Assembly: GCF_000421525.1 (NCBI RefSeq)
Contig: NZ_ATXE01000003.1
Span: 62,001-126,000, forward strand
Source: Aestuariimicrobium kwangyangense DSM 21549
GTDB lineage: Bacteria > Actinomycetota > Actinomycetes > Propionibacteriales > Propionibacteriaceae
Length of the DNA stretch: 64,000 bases
Direction: 5' to 3'
Positions 9,886 to 18,842 of this stretch are shown in pieces; position 1 is the stretch's first letter; every line of letters begins with the position of its first letter. The position numbers and the translations under genes are program-made. Below the pieces are notes generated by a model, which saw only the letters and a list, made by a program, of their open reading frames with translations, had not been told where the DNA came from and did not search any database.

Positions 9886-11589
9886 TCAGCGATCCTGGCG
9901 CTTCTGGATGGAGGCCCACTCGTCGCGCAGCCCCACCGTACGGTGGAAGACGACCGGCCGGGCATCGTCCGCGCCGGTGACGGCGTCGAGGTCCTTGGCG
10001 AAATACCCCAGGCGTTCGAACTGCACCACCTGACCGGGCTCGACGTCGGCGATCGACGCCTCGCCCAGCGCCTCGTCCAACCACGTGCGGGCGTTCGTGT
10101 TCAGGTCGTCCAAGGGTTCGCCGGTGGCTGCCCCCGGTACCTCGGTGGTGAACAGGCGCTCGTAGAGCGCGGCGCGAACGGGCACCGCGTGCGGGACCGA
10201 GACCCAGTGCATCGTCGACTTCACCTTGCGCCCATCCGGGGCGTCGCCGCCGCGGGTGGCCGGGTCGTAGGTGGCGAGCACCTCGACCACGTTGCCCTCG
10301 GAGTCCTTGACCACGTCGGTGGCGGTGACCAGGTAGGCGCCGCGCAGACGCACCTCCTTGCCGGGCGACAGGCGGAAGAACTTGGGCGGTGGCACCTCGG
10401 CGAAGTCGTCGGCCTCGATCACCAACTGGCCCGAGAAGGCCACCGACCGGGTGCCGTCCTCGGAGTTCTCGGGGTTGTTGGTCAGGTCGAACCACTCGAC
10501 CACCGGCTCGCCCCGGTCGTCGGTGGGCCAGTTGGTCAGGGTCAGCCGCAGCGGACGGGTGACCACCATGCGACGCTGCGAGGTGGCGTTGAGCTGGCGT
10601 CGGACGACGGCCTCGAGCGCCTCGATGGCGTGTCGGGAGTTGGTGCGGGCGGTGCCGATCTCACGGCAGAACGAGACGATGGCCGAGGCCGGGTAGCCGC
10701 GCCTGCGCAGTCCCGCGAGGGTGGGCATGCGCGGGTCGTCCCACCCGTCGACGACCCCGTCGTTCACCAGCTTCTTCAACCGACGCTTGGAGGTCACGAT
10801 GTGGGTGAACTCCAGCCGGGCGAACTCGTACTGCTTGGGCTGGTCACCGGGCAGCGGCAGGTGGTCGAGGCACCAGTTGTAGAGCGGACGATGGGAGTCG
10901 AACTCCATCGTGCAGATGGAGTGCGTGACCCCCTCGATGGCGTCGGACTGGCCGTGGGCCCAGTCGTAGGTCGGGTAGATGAACCAGGAGTCGTGGGTGC
11001 GGTGATGGTGTCCGCGACGGATGCGGTACAGCACCGGGTCGCGCAGCCACATGTTGTCTGACTGCATGTCGATTCTGGCCCGCAGGCACATGGCGCCGTC
11101 GGCGAACTCGCCGGCGCGCATCCTCGTGAACAGGTCTCTCGACTCGGCGACCGGCCGATCCCGGAAGGGACTCTCGACGCCCGGCTTGCCGAACCCGCCG
11201 CGCTGAGCCGAGATGGTCTCGCCGTCCTGCTCGTCGACGTAGGCCAGACCCTCGGAGATCAGGTGGTGGGCCCACTCGTAGAGCTGCTCGAAGTAGTCGG
11301 AAGCGAACAGCACGGCGGCGGGGCGGAAGCCGAGCCACTCGATGTCGCGCAGGATGCCGTCGACGAACTCCGTCTCCTCGGTGTCGGGATTGGTGTCGTC
11401 GAAGCGGACGTTGCAGGTGCCGCCGAAGTCCTCGGCGATCGAGAAGTCCTGGGTGATGGCCTTGGCGTGCCCGATGTGGAGGTAACCGTTGGGCTCAGGT
11501 GGGAAGCGGGTCTGCACCCGTCCACCGTTGAGACCAACCGCAAGGTCACGTTCCACCTGGTCGTGGATGAAGTCCGAGGCGCCACTCAT
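9886..11589 (-). CDS. glnS: Glutamine-tRNA ligase
   Basis: Class I synthetase that charges tRNA-Gln directly. The 567-aa product has HIGH at residues 38-41 (PPEPNGYLHIGHAKA), the KMSKS-like segment VTSKRRLKKLV, and the two beta-barrel anticodon-binding domains (VVTRPLRLTLTN, AVPVRAALYERLF). No YqeY or GatB-tail extension is fused. The ATG at 11589 is preceded by TAGACT ending 7 nt upstream, a leaderless arrangement. GlnRS is patchy in Actinobacteria, many of which use GatCAB amidation instead, and is thought to have spread by transfer; the gene's base composition here matches its neighbours. Confidence 0.96.
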   Translation of the reverse strand: MSGASDFIHDQVERDLAVGLNGGRVQTRFPPEPNGYLHIGHAKAITQDFSIAEDFGGTCNVRFDDTNPDTEETEFVDGILRDIEWLGFRPAAVLFASDYFEQLYEWAHHLISEGLAYVDEQDGETISAQRGGFGKPGVESPFRDRPVAESRDLFTRMRAGEFADGAMCLRARIDMQSDNMWLRDPVLYRIRRGHHHRTHDSWFIYPTYDWAHGQSDAIEGVTHSICTMEFDSHRPLYNWCLDHLPLPGDQPKQYEFARLEFTHIVTSKRRLKKLVNDGVVDGWDDPRMPTLAGLRRRGYPASAIVSFCREIGTARTNSRHAIEALEAVVRRQLNATSQRRMVVTRPLRLTLTNWPTDDRGEPVVEWFDLTNNPENSEDGTRSVAFSGQLVIEADDFAEVPPPKFFRLSPGKEVRLRGAYLVTATDVVKDSEGNVVEVLATYDPATRGGDAPDGRKVKSTMHWVSVPHAVPVRAALYERLFTTEVPGAATGEPLDDLNTNARTWLDEALGEASIADVEPGQVVQFERLGYFAKDLDAVTGADDARPVVFHRTVGLRDEWASIQKRQDR

Positions 11590-11648
11590 GCGGGGGAGTC
11601 TATCCGTGCCCACAGGGCCCTCCGCGCCTGAGGTCCCTGCTCGACCAG

Positions 11649-12395
11649 CTACTGGCGAAGGTCGCCGAGTCGGCCTCGTCCCCGCGGCAGGTGCTCGTCC
11701 TGCAGTTGGGCGAGGAACAACTCGGCACAGGCCAGGGCATCACTGAGGGCGTCGTGTGGTGGTGTCTCGGGCAGCCCGTACTGCTCCCGGGCTGCCCACA
11801 GTCGAAGCGCCCCGGGAGGGATCCGGGCCTGGTCGCCGCCCAGGATGGCGAACTGCAGTTCGAGGGTGTCGAGGGTGACCAGCGGGAGTCGGATCCCGTG
11901 GATGACGCGTGCGGCCCGAGTCAGCTGGCCGACCTCGATCTGGGTGAAGTGGGCCACCAGCACGCGTCCGGCCAGCGCGTCGAGCACGCGGTCGAGGGCA
12001 TCGGGCAGGGGGAGCCCGGAGGCCACGGTGTCGTCGGTGAGGCCGTGGACGACGGCGGAGTCACCGACCCCCCGGTCCTCGCCGACGAGTTCGGGCCTGA
12101 CGAGTGCTTCACCGGCGCCACCGAGCACGATCTCGTGGCCGCCGGGACCCGGGTCGATGGGCACGAAACCGACCGACAGCCACCGGTCGCGATCGGGGTT
12201 GAGACCCGTGGTCTCCATGTCGATCGCGAGCAGGTGCAGGTCACTGATCCGGGTCGACTCCCCGGGAAGGGGAGTGGACAGGTAGCGGCGCAGGGCCGGC
12301 GACCCGCGCGGGCCGAGCCCGGTGAGTTGGCGCCGGCGCAGGCGGTCGGGGGTGTCGAAGGGTCGAGGCCAGTGGCGCGCGGACAGTGGGGTCAT
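11649..12395 (-). CDS. DnaQ-like 3'-5' exonuclease
   Basis: A 248-aa DEDDh-family exonuclease. Motif I is LAIDMETTGL (D and E), motif III is HDALSDALACAEL (H and D). In the middle motif, where most relatives have an Asp, the sequence reads VLVAHFTQIEVGQL with a Glu instead, so metal binding may be altered or this may be a subfamily trait. The ATG lies 3 nt after the stop of the cNMP/CBS/DUF294 gene, so the two are translated from one message. DUF294 proteins and DnaQ-like nucleases are found side by side in other actinobacteria, which supports a joint task, although the substrate (DNA, RNA or a nucleotide) is not known. Confidence 0.88.
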   Translation of the reverse strand: MTPLSARHWPRPFDTPDRLRRRQLTGLGPRGSPALRRYLSTPLPGESTRISDLHLLAIDMETTGLNPDRDRWLSVGFVPIDPGPGGHEIVLGGAGEALVRPELVGEDRGVGDSAVVHGLTDDTVASGLPLPDALDRVLDALAGRVLVAHFTQIEVGQLTRAARVIHGIRLPLVTLDTLELQFAILGGDQARIPPGALRLWAAREQYGLPETPPHDALSDALACAELFLAQLQDEHLPRGRGRLGDLRQ

Positions 12396-12398
12396 CGC

Positions 12399-14324
12399 TC
12401 AGGTGACCGTTCTGGTGGCGAACCGCTGCGCGAGCACCGTCTGCGCCGACCTGATGACGCCGAATGCGTCGCGCAGGTGCCGACGGTCGGAGCGGGAGAG
12501 TGCCTGCGGGTCGATCAGGTTGGACGGAGGCTCGCCCGCGCTGACCTGCTGGGCCTGGTGGCGCAGCCGCACCTGGGTGATGAACTCGAAGGCGTCGCGC
12601 AGTTCGCTCGCCGCCGGAGCGCCGAGGCCCTGCGGGGTGCCCAGGCGTGCCAACCGCTGGTCGGTCGACACCTCGGTGATGCCGGCGGAGAGGGCGTGGA
12701 CCCGGGCCAATTCGATGATCGCGTGTGACCCGCCCGCCTTGAGGTCGATCGCGCCGCTGTGGTCACCGCGGCGTTCCACCACGAGGTTGCCGAGGAACCC
12801 CAAGGGGGGTTGCCGCAGGGTGGCGTGCGCCGCCAGGTGGGTCAGGAAGCGGGGGCGCTCGGGGGCTGTCTCGGCCACCAATCGCTGCAGCGGGTCGAAC
12901 AGCGTGTGCTCGCCGAACAACGGGCGCGCGTCGAAGAAGGTGCCGGCGTGGAAGAGGGCCTCGGAGGTGGGGGTGTCGAGCCAGTCGAGGAACTGGTGGC
13001 GCCACTGGGTCTGCGTGAGCCGCCAGCGCGGATTGCTCGCCATCATCCTTCCGGGGCAGGGGGGATAGCCACACGCTGCCAGGGCGGCCTCCATCCGTTC
13101 GGCCAGGGCGGCGTACCAGGCGAGGGGGTCGACGTCCGGACCGTCCGCGGCCGCCTCTGGGTTCGTCCCACCGTCGGGATGGATGGCTTCGTCCGACACC
13201 ACCAGCGCATGGTCCTGGTCGGACGACAACCCGGTCTCGTACCGAGCCTGGGAGCCGAGGGCGAGCCAGCACCAGCGCCGCGGGGCCTCGCCCAGGTCCG
13301 CCGTCACCTGTTGGCTGAGCAGCGTCAGCAGTCGGGACGAGATGGCGTCGGCGATCGCGGTCAGCACTCGTCCGATCTCGTCGGCGCTGGCGCCCTGCTG
13401 CACGTAGCCCGAGACAATCCCCGGCACCCGTGCAGCCACGGCGGCAATGCCGTCGACGTCGGACTGCCTGGCCACGTCCTGGGCGATGTGGACGGGATGG
13501 GCGCGCTCCAGACGGACGAGGTCACCGGTGGACACCATGCCGACGGCGCGACCCTCGTGCACCACGGGCAGGTGGTGGATGCGCCGGTTGGTCATCTGCA
13601 GCATCGCCTCGAAGGCGCGGGTCTGGGTGGAGACCGTCACCGGGTCGGCGGTCATGATCGTGCGGATCGGTGACCCCGGGTCGAGGCCCGCGGCCACCAC
13701 CTTGGTGCGCAGGTCGCGGTCGGTGACGATCCCCACCAAGCGCTCCTCGTCGGTCACCAGCAGTGCCGAGACCTGCTGCTCGGTCATCACCTCGGCCGCC
13801 CGCCGAATGCTGAGCTCGGCCGATGCCGTGACCGGCGCCCGTCCGTGCCCGAGGTCACCGACCCGGGCGTTGAGCGCGGACGAACTGGGGTCTCCCCGGT
13901 GCTGTTGCTCGGCCACGGCGCGGGCCAGGCGGCGCTGGGTGTTGCGGTCGAAGAAGGCCGCGAAGGGCTCGTGAGAGCCGAGCAGGGAGCGGAAGGTCTC
14001 ACCGGGCACGACCAGGACGAGGGTGTCCTCGACGGCGAGCAGGCCAACCGCCGAGGGAGTCTGGGTGGTGGCGCTCGAGACGCCGATGGCTGTGCCGACG
14101 TCAGCCCGCTCGACGAGCACCCCGCCCGAGGTGATGTCGACGACTCCCGAGCGGATCACGAAGACCGAGTCGTTGCGCTGCCCCTCGGCGAGCACCACCG
14201 AACCGCGGCGGAAGTAGCGCTGCCGCAGCCGTGGCAGCAGGTCGTCGAGGGTCGCCGCGGGCAGACCCGACCACGGCTCGTGACCGCCCAGGAAACGGGC
14301 GATCTCCTTGACCTCGACCTCCAT
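12399..14324 (-). CDS. cNMP-binding / CBS / DUF294 nucleotidyltransferase-like protein
   Basis: A 641-aa modular protein. Residues about 20-130 form a cyclic-nucleotide-binding fold (FRRGSVVLAEGQRNDSVFVI); two CBS domains follow at about 165-285 (LLVTDEERLVGIVTDRDLRTK and HLPVVHEGRAVGMVSTGDLVR); then a DUF294 nucleotidyltransferase-like domain with GSQARYETGLSSDQDHAL, retaining G-S and the D-x-D pair, and a helical DUF294 C-terminal domain. This is the GlnD-like architecture of likely nucleotide sensors. The ATG at 14324 has TAGCCT ending 6 nt upstream. It starts 19 nt after kup ends and is coupled to the exonuclease gene, giving a kup - sensor - nuclease set. Confidence 0.9.
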   Translation of the reverse strand: MEVEVKEIARFLGGHEPWSGLPAATLDDLLPRLRQRYFRRGSVVLAEGQRNDSVFVIRSGVVDITSGGVLVERADVGTAIGVSSATTQTPSAVGLLAVEDTLVLVVPGETFRSLLGSHEPFAAFFDRNTQRRLARAVAEQQHRGDPSSSALNARVGDLGHGRAPVTASAELSIRRAAEVMTEQQVSALLVTDEERLVGIVTDRDLRTKVVAAGLDPGSPIRTIMTADPVTVSTQTRAFEAMLQMTNRRIHHLPVVHEGRAVGMVSTGDLVRLERAHPVHIAQDVARQSDVDGIAAVAARVPGIVSGYVQQGASADEIGRVLTAIADAISSRLLTLLSQQVTADLGEAPRRWCWLALGSQARYETGLSSDQDHALVVSDEAIHPDGGTNPEAAADGPDVDPLAWYAALAERMEAALAACGYPPCPGRMMASNPRWRLTQTQWRHQFLDWLDTPTSEALFHAGTFFDARPLFGEHTLFDPLQRLVAETAPERPRFLTHLAAHATLRQPPLGFLGNLVVERRGDHSGAIDLKAGGSHAIIELARVHALSAGITEVSTDQRLARLGTPQGLGAPAASELRDAFEFITQVRLRHQAQQVSAGEPPSNLIDPQALSRSDRRHLRDAFGVIRSAQTVLAQRFATRTVT

Positions 14325-14343
14325 GGGTGCAGGCTATTCCGAC

Positions 14344-16413
14344 TCACAGGTCGACGTGGGCGCCCATGATCACGGTGCGGTCGGGCGGCAGGCCGAACAC
14401 CGAGGCGCGGTTCGCCGCACTCGCCGCGAGCCACATGAACAGGTGGGTGCGCCAGTCACGCAGCCGGAACGGTCCGTCGTGCTGCAGGCGCACCACCGAC
14501 ATGAAGTAGCGGCACTGGTCGACGTCGAAGTCGTCCAGTTCGGGGTTCTTGCCCTTCGCCCACTGCAGTGCGCCCGGAACGTTCTGGGTGTCGTTGAACC
14601 CGACGTGATAGGCCACGTGGGTGATGCCGTCGTGGCTGTCGCCCAGGTCGTCGACCTCGGCGCGCTCGACGTGGTGGATGTGGGGCACCATCTCGGTCAC
14701 GATCGTGACGATCACCACGTGCTCATGGACGACACCGTTGAAGCGCAGGTTGTCGCGGAAGGCCAGCGGGGTGGTGGTCTGGTTGGGGTGCGGGTAGACG
14801 GCCACGCCCGGGACCCGGGGCAGGTCGGACGTGCGCACGGTCTCGAGGAACTCGTCGAGGGGACCTTCGAGTTGTTGCCTGCGCTCGGTGACCAGACGGG
14901 CCCCCCAGCGCCAGGTCAGCATCACCGTCACCAGCGCTGTCGCGATCAGCAGGGGCAGCCAACCACCCGAGGCGACCTTGGTCAGGTTGGCACTGAAGAA
15001 GAGCACCTCCACCCCGCCGATCACCACGGTGGCCAGCACCATGCGCCACGCCGACCAGCCCCAGACATGTCTGGCCAGGAACAGGAACAGACAGGTCGTC
15101 AGGATGAGGGTGCCCGTGACGGCCAGTCCGTAGGCGGTGGCCAACTTCGCGGAGCTGCCGAACGTCAGCACCAGCACCAGCACCCCGATGAAGAGCATCC
15201 AGTTGATGGAGCCGATGTAGATCTGGCCGCCCTCCTCACGCGAGGTGTGGCGCACGTTCATCCTGGGCAGCAGGCTCAATCTGGCCGCCTGCTGGGAGAC
15301 GGAGAAGGCTCCCGAGATCACCGCCTGGGAGGCGATCACGGTGGCCATGGTCGCGAGTACGACCAGAGGGATCCGCGCCCACGCCGGGGCCATGTGGAAG
15401 AAGGGGCTGCGGGAGGTGCTCGGGTCGACGAGGATCATCGCCCCCTGACCCAGGTAGTGCAGCAGCAGGGAGGGGAAGACCACGAAGGCCCACGCGGTGC
15501 GGATGGCCCGGGACCCGAAATGACCCATGTCGGCGTACAGCGCCTCGGCGCCGGTGATCGTCAACACCACGGCGCCCATGGCGACGAAGGCGACGAACGG
15601 ACGATCGACGGCGAACAGCACCGCCCGGTGGGGACTGAGCGCTCCCAGGATCTGTGGGTGCGCCACGATCTTCGGCACCCCCATCGCGGCCAGGGCCACG
15701 AACCACGCCAACATGACGGGGCCAAAGGCTCGTCCGACCTTCTCGGTGCCGAAGCGTTGGCTCGCGAAGAGAACGGTGAGGATCGCGATCGAGGCCGGGA
15801 GCACGAACTGCTCGGCCGAGGGCGAGACGATGGTGATGCCCTCGATGGCAGACATCACCGAGATGGCAGGGGTGATCACCGAGTCGCCGTAGAACAGGGC
15901 CGCCCCGACGATGCCCATGACGCTGGCAGCTGCCACCAGGGCGGGACGGGTGAGCAGCCGCGCCCTGAGCAGCGCCACCAGGGCGAGGATGCCACCCTCT
16001 CCCTCGTTGTCGGCGCGCATGACCAGGCCGACATACTTCACGGTGACCACCAGGGTGATCGACCAGAAGACCATCGAGATGATGCCGTACACGTCGAGCG
16101 GGGTCGGGGCCACCGTGTTGTGGTCGATCGAGAAGACGGTCTGCATGGCGTACAGGGGGCTGGTGCCGATGTCGCCGAAGACCACCCCCAGGGCGCCCAG
16201 GGCGAGCAGGCTGGGCTTGCCCGAGGGGACGTGCGGATGGTTCAGCCACGGGCGGGTGGGGGTTCCGGGGTCGTCCGGTCGTGGCGCCTCGTCCGGGCGG
16301 AGTTCGTTGGCCCGGAGTCCGTCGGCCCGGAGTTCGTCGTTCCCGGCTTCCTGGGGCTCCGGGGGGTTCTCGGGCTGGGAGACGTCCGCATCGGGGGGCA
16401 CCTGCTGACTCAT
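14344..16413 (-). CDS. kup: Kup-type potassium uptake protein
   Basis: A 689-aa KUP/HAK family K+ transporter, probably a K+/H+ symporter of the cytoplasmic membrane. The N-terminus carries LLALGALGVVFGDIGTSPLYAMQTVF, the family signature in the first membrane helix, followed by about eleven further hydrophobic segments and a cytosolic C-terminal domain. It is slightly longer than the E. coli protein because of a Pro/Asp/Glu-rich 55-residue N-terminal tail. I chose the ATG at 16413, which has CACGAT ending 7 nt upstream; an ATG three codons earlier is possible. A very long perfect hairpin lies between this start and the end of the thuA-like gene. Confidence 0.95.
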   Translation of the reverse strand: MSQQVPPDADVSQPENPPEPQEAGNDELRADGLRANELRPDEAPRPDDPGTPTRPWLNHPHVPSGKPSLLALGALGVVFGDIGTSPLYAMQTVFSIDHNTVAPTPLDVYGIISMVFWSITLVVTVKYVGLVMRADNEGEGGILALVALLRARLLTRPALVAAASVMGIVGAALFYGDSVITPAISVMSAIEGITIVSPSAEQFVLPASIAILTVLFASQRFGTEKVGRAFGPVMLAWFVALAAMGVPKIVAHPQILGALSPHRAVLFAVDRPFVAFVAMGAVVLTITGAEALYADMGHFGSRAIRTAWAFVVFPSLLLHYLGQGAMILVDPSTSRSPFFHMAPAWARIPLVVLATMATVIASQAVISGAFSVSQQAARLSLLPRMNVRHTSREEGGQIYIGSINWMLFIGVLVLVLTFGSSAKLATAYGLAVTGTLILTTCLFLFLARHVWGWSAWRMVLATVVIGGVEVLFFSANLTKVASGGWLPLLIATALVTVMLTWRWGARLVTERRQQLEGPLDEFLETVRTSDLPRVPGVAVYPHPNQTTTPLAFRDNLRFNGVVHEHVVIVTIVTEMVPHIHHVERAEVDDLGDSHDGITHVAYHVGFNDTQNVPGALQWAKGKNPELDDFDVDQCRYFMSVVRLQHDGPFRLRDWRTHLFMWLAASAANRASVFGLPPDRTVIMGAHVDL

Positions 16414-16441
16414 GGGCACCATCGTGCACCCACGCAAAGCT

Positions 16442-16512
16442 CCAGGATCACCACGCGGGCTCGACCAACCCTCGAAAATCAGGGGTTGGTCGAGCCCGCG
16501 TGGTGATCCTGG
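16442..16512 (-). terminator. Very long perfect hairpin between thuA-like gene and kup
   Basis: Two 30-nt arms (16442-16471 and 16483-16512) are perfectly complementary with an 11-nt loop. On the minus strand it comes 31 nt after the ThuA stop and 28 nt before the kup start, so it can end thuA transcription. Only a short U-poor tail follows. At 30 bp it is about twice as long as the other terminators here and may instead be a member of a dispersed palindromic repeat family; the arm contains CTCGACCAACC, a string that recalls interspersed repeats in some actinobacteria. Confidence 0.8.
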
Positions 16513-16543
16513 CGTGCAGGAGCCGGGAGAGAGTCCCCTTGGC

Positions 16544-17425
16544 TCAGAGCTCCACGGAGGTGACGAAGCCGCCGGCTCCGCGCAGGGTCACCTGACGGTC
16601 GGACTGGTTGATCACCTCGAGGCCGTGACGCTCCGCCATCGCCAAGGCGTCATCGAGCGAACCCTCCTCGAGCTGGTCGGCGTAGCCCTTGCCCTTCTTC
16701 CAGACCACGGGCGGGGCGCCGCGCTGGGGGAGCGCCGGCGCCACCCACTCGACGGCGTTGGCGATCACCTTGAGCACGTCGTCGTTGTGGTAGATCGGGT
16801 ACTCCTGGTCGCCGGGGGAGAAGTAGAAGATCTTGCCGTGGCTGCGACGGAAGGTGCAGCCACCGCGGAAGGCCTCGCCACCGTCGAAGGCCGAGATGAA
16901 GATGAGGTCATCGGGGGTGGGGATGTCGAAGAACTCCCCGTACATCTCGTGGCTCGGCAACACGATGGGGTTCGGCACGCCCTGGGCGATGGGGTGGGTG
17001 GGGTTGACCGTCCACACGTGCTCCCGGTTCGTGCCACCGCGCCAGCGCAGGTTGCAGGTGGTGCCCATCAACTTGCGGAAGATCTTCGAGTGGTGACCGG
17101 AGTGCAGCACGATCAGTCCCATACCTGCCAGCACGGCCTGCTGCACCCGATCGACGATCGCGTCGTCGACGTCCTGGTGCACCCAGTGACCCCACCAGGT
17201 GAGCACGTCGGTCGAGGCCAGCACCTCTTCGGTGAGGCCGTGCTCCGGCATGTCCATGGTGACCCACCGCACCTCGACGGCACTGCCGAGCTGCTTGCTG
17301 ATGCCGGCGGCGAGCGCGCCGTGCATTCCCTCGGGGTAGAGCTTCTGGACGCTCTCGTCGTGGCGCTCGTGGTAGTTCTCGCCCCACACGGTGACGCGGA
17401 TGGGGGTACGGTCATTCGTCTGCAT
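16544..17425 (-). CDS. ThuA family protein
   Basis: A 293-aa ThuA-like protein, a family with a glutamine-amidotransferase-like alpha/beta fold named after trehalose utilisation in rhizobia. Conserved blocks are WWGHWVHQDVDDAIVDRV, GLIVLHSGHHSKIF, HPIAQGV, and GGCTFRRSHGKIFYFSPGDQEYP. The function is poorly defined; roles in sugar oxidation or isomerisation have been proposed. TAGGCT ends 7 nt before the ATG at 17425, so it is probably leaderless. It stands alone, divergent from the S10 ribosomal operon, with no sugar gene next to it. Confidence 0.88.
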   Translation of the reverse strand: MQTNDRTPIRVTVWGENYHERHDESVQKLYPEGMHGALAAGISKQLGSAVEVRWVTMDMPEHGLTEEVLASTDVLTWWGHWVHQDVDDAIVDRVQQAVLAGMGLIVLHSGHHSKIFRKLMGTTCNLRWRGGTNREHVWTVNPTHPIAQGVPNPIVLPSHEMYGEFFDIPTPDDLIFISAFDGGEAFRGGCTFRRSHGKIFYFSPGDQEYPIYHNDDVLKVIANAVEWVAPALPQRGAPPVVWKKGKGYADQLEEGSLDDALAMAERHGLEVINQSDRQVTLRGAGGFVTSVEL

Positions 17426-17859
17426 GGCTCCCAGCCTAGGGCCGCCGGCGGGGACGCGGGGGTGAGGGCAGGGTTTGGCCGTGAGTGGTTCCCCTGACCG
17501 TGGAGGCACCCCGGACGATCGTCCTGACCACCCCCGCGAGGGGGCCGCGGTCGAGGGCCGACCCCGATTTGGCGTGGACGCGCGGGCATGCCAAAATGGT
17601 CAGGTTGCTCCGAGCCGGAGTCACCATGTCGCGTCGCGGCGAACCGTACGAAAGTCCCGGTTCAGGCCACGTGTGACCGGGTGGCCGGGTTCGCAGGAGG
17701 GCTGTGGTCCCCGGGAGTGCATTCAATCGAAGAGTGGATGTTCGACCAGGGCGCAGAGCGCGACACGCCCGACCTCGGGGGTCGGAGCAACAAGCCGGTG
17801 ACAAGCCGGAACGCGAAAGCCGGAACACCGGAATGAGCAGGACGAGAGAAGGAACAACT
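17426..17859 (+). promoter_or_regulatory. S10 operon promoter and leader region
   Basis: This 434-bp gene-free stretch holds a promoter at 17569-17597: TTGGCG and CAAAAT with exactly 17 nt between them. The two boxes sit inside an inverted repeat (TTTGGC at 17568-17573, GCCAAA at 17590-17595). Transcription from here would give a leader of about 255 nt before rpsJ, long enough for ribosomal-protein feedback control. Near its end the leader repeats AAGCCGG (three times between 17789 and 17823). No protein-coding reading frame in it looks real. Confidence 0.6.
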
Positions 17860-18171
17860 GTGGCGGGACAGAAGATCCGCATCAGGCTCCGGGCCTATGA
17901 CCACGAGGTGATCGACTCGTCGGCGAAGAAGATCGTCGACACCGTGACCCGTACGGGTGCCAAGGTCGCCGGGCCGGTGCCGCTGCCGACCGAGAAGAAC
18001 GTGTTCTGTGTGATCCGTTCTCCCCACAAGTACAAGGACAGCCGCGAGCACTTCGAGATGCGCACCCACAAGCGGCTCATCGACATCCTCGACCCCACGC
18101 CGAAGACCGTCGACTCGCTGATGCGACTCGACCTCCCGGCCGGTGTCGACATCGAGATCAAGCTTCCGTGA
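17860..18171 (+). CDS. rpsJ: 30S ribosomal protein S10
   Basis: First gene of the S10 operon; S10 is part of the 30S head and, as NusE, of antitermination complexes. The 103-aa product matches the family throughout ([55 protein letters not shown]). The start is GTG at 17860, with AAGGA at 17849-17853 six nt upstream. It is followed after 11 nt by rplC. Confidence 0.98.
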   Translation: MAGQKIRIRLRAYDHEVIDSSAKKIVDTVTRTGAKVAGPVPLPTEKNVFCVIRSPHKYKDSREHFEMRTHKRLIDILDPTPKTVDSLMRLDLPAGVDIEIKLP

Positions 18172-18182
18172 GGAACTGAGCA

Positions 18183-18842
18183 ATGACTACTGAACGCAAA
18201 GTGAAGGGCCTGCTGGGCACCAAGCTCGGCATGACCCAGCTCTGGGACGAGAACAACCGCCTGGTCCCGGTCACCGTGATCCAGGCTGGCCCGTGTGTTG
18301 TCACGCAGGTGCGCACCCCCGACACCGACGGCTACTCGGCCGTCCAGCTCGGGTTCGGTGCCCTCAAGGCCAAGCATGTGACCAAGCCCGCAGCTGGTCA
18401 CTTCGACGCCGCCAAGGTGACCCCCCGCAAGCACCTCGTCGAGCTGCGCACCTCCGATGCCTCGGAGTACAGCCTCGGCCAGGAGCTGACCGCCGAGTCC
18501 TTCGAGGCCGCCGAGGTCGTCGACGTGACCGGTGTCACCAAGGGCAAGGGCACCGCCGGTGTCATGAAGCGCCACGGCTTCAAGGGCCTGCGCGCCACGC
18601 ACGGTGTGCACCGCAAGCACCGTTCGCCCGGCTCGATCGGCGGGTGCTCCACCCCCGGTCGCGTGTTCAAGGGCCTGCGCATGGCCGGCCGCATGGGCAA
18701 CGACAAGATGACCGTGCAGAACCTCTCCATCCACGCTGTCGACGCCGATCGTGGGCTGATCCTGGTTCGGGGTGCCATCCCCGGCAACAAGGGTTCGCTC
18801 GTGGTCGTCCGCAGCGCTGCCAAGAAGGGTGATGTCGCATGA
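18183..18842 (+). CDS. rplC: 50S ribosomal protein L3
   Basis: L3 nucleates 50S assembly near the peptidyl transferase centre. The 219-aa product has [15 protein letters not shown] at its N-terminus and the core loop [33 protein letters not shown] extended into 23S rRNA. GAGGAA lies shortly before the ATG. The stop overlaps the rplD start by 4 nt (ATGA), so the two are translationally coupled. Confidence 0.98.
   Translation: MTTERKVKGLLGTKLGMTQLWDENNRLVPVTVIQAGPCVVTQVRTPDTDGYSAVQLGFGALKAKHVTKPAAGHFDAAKVTPRKHLVELRTSDASEYSLGQELTAESFEAAEVVDVTGVTKGKGTAGVMKRHGFKGLRATHGVHRKHRSPGSIGGCSTPGRVFKGLRMAGRMGNDKMTVQNLSIHAVDADRGLILVRGAIPGNKGSLVVVRSAAKKGDVA

Noticed and set aside
14308-16506. A 732-codon open frame antisense to kup
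   Set aside because: Composition (His, Gln, Arg, Gly, Asp) is typical of the complementary strand of a GC-rich membrane protein gene.
17485-17836. Short open frames in the S10 leader as leader peptides
   Set aside because: They have no good ribosome site and no pattern of regulatory codons; the -35/-10 pair lies inside one of them.
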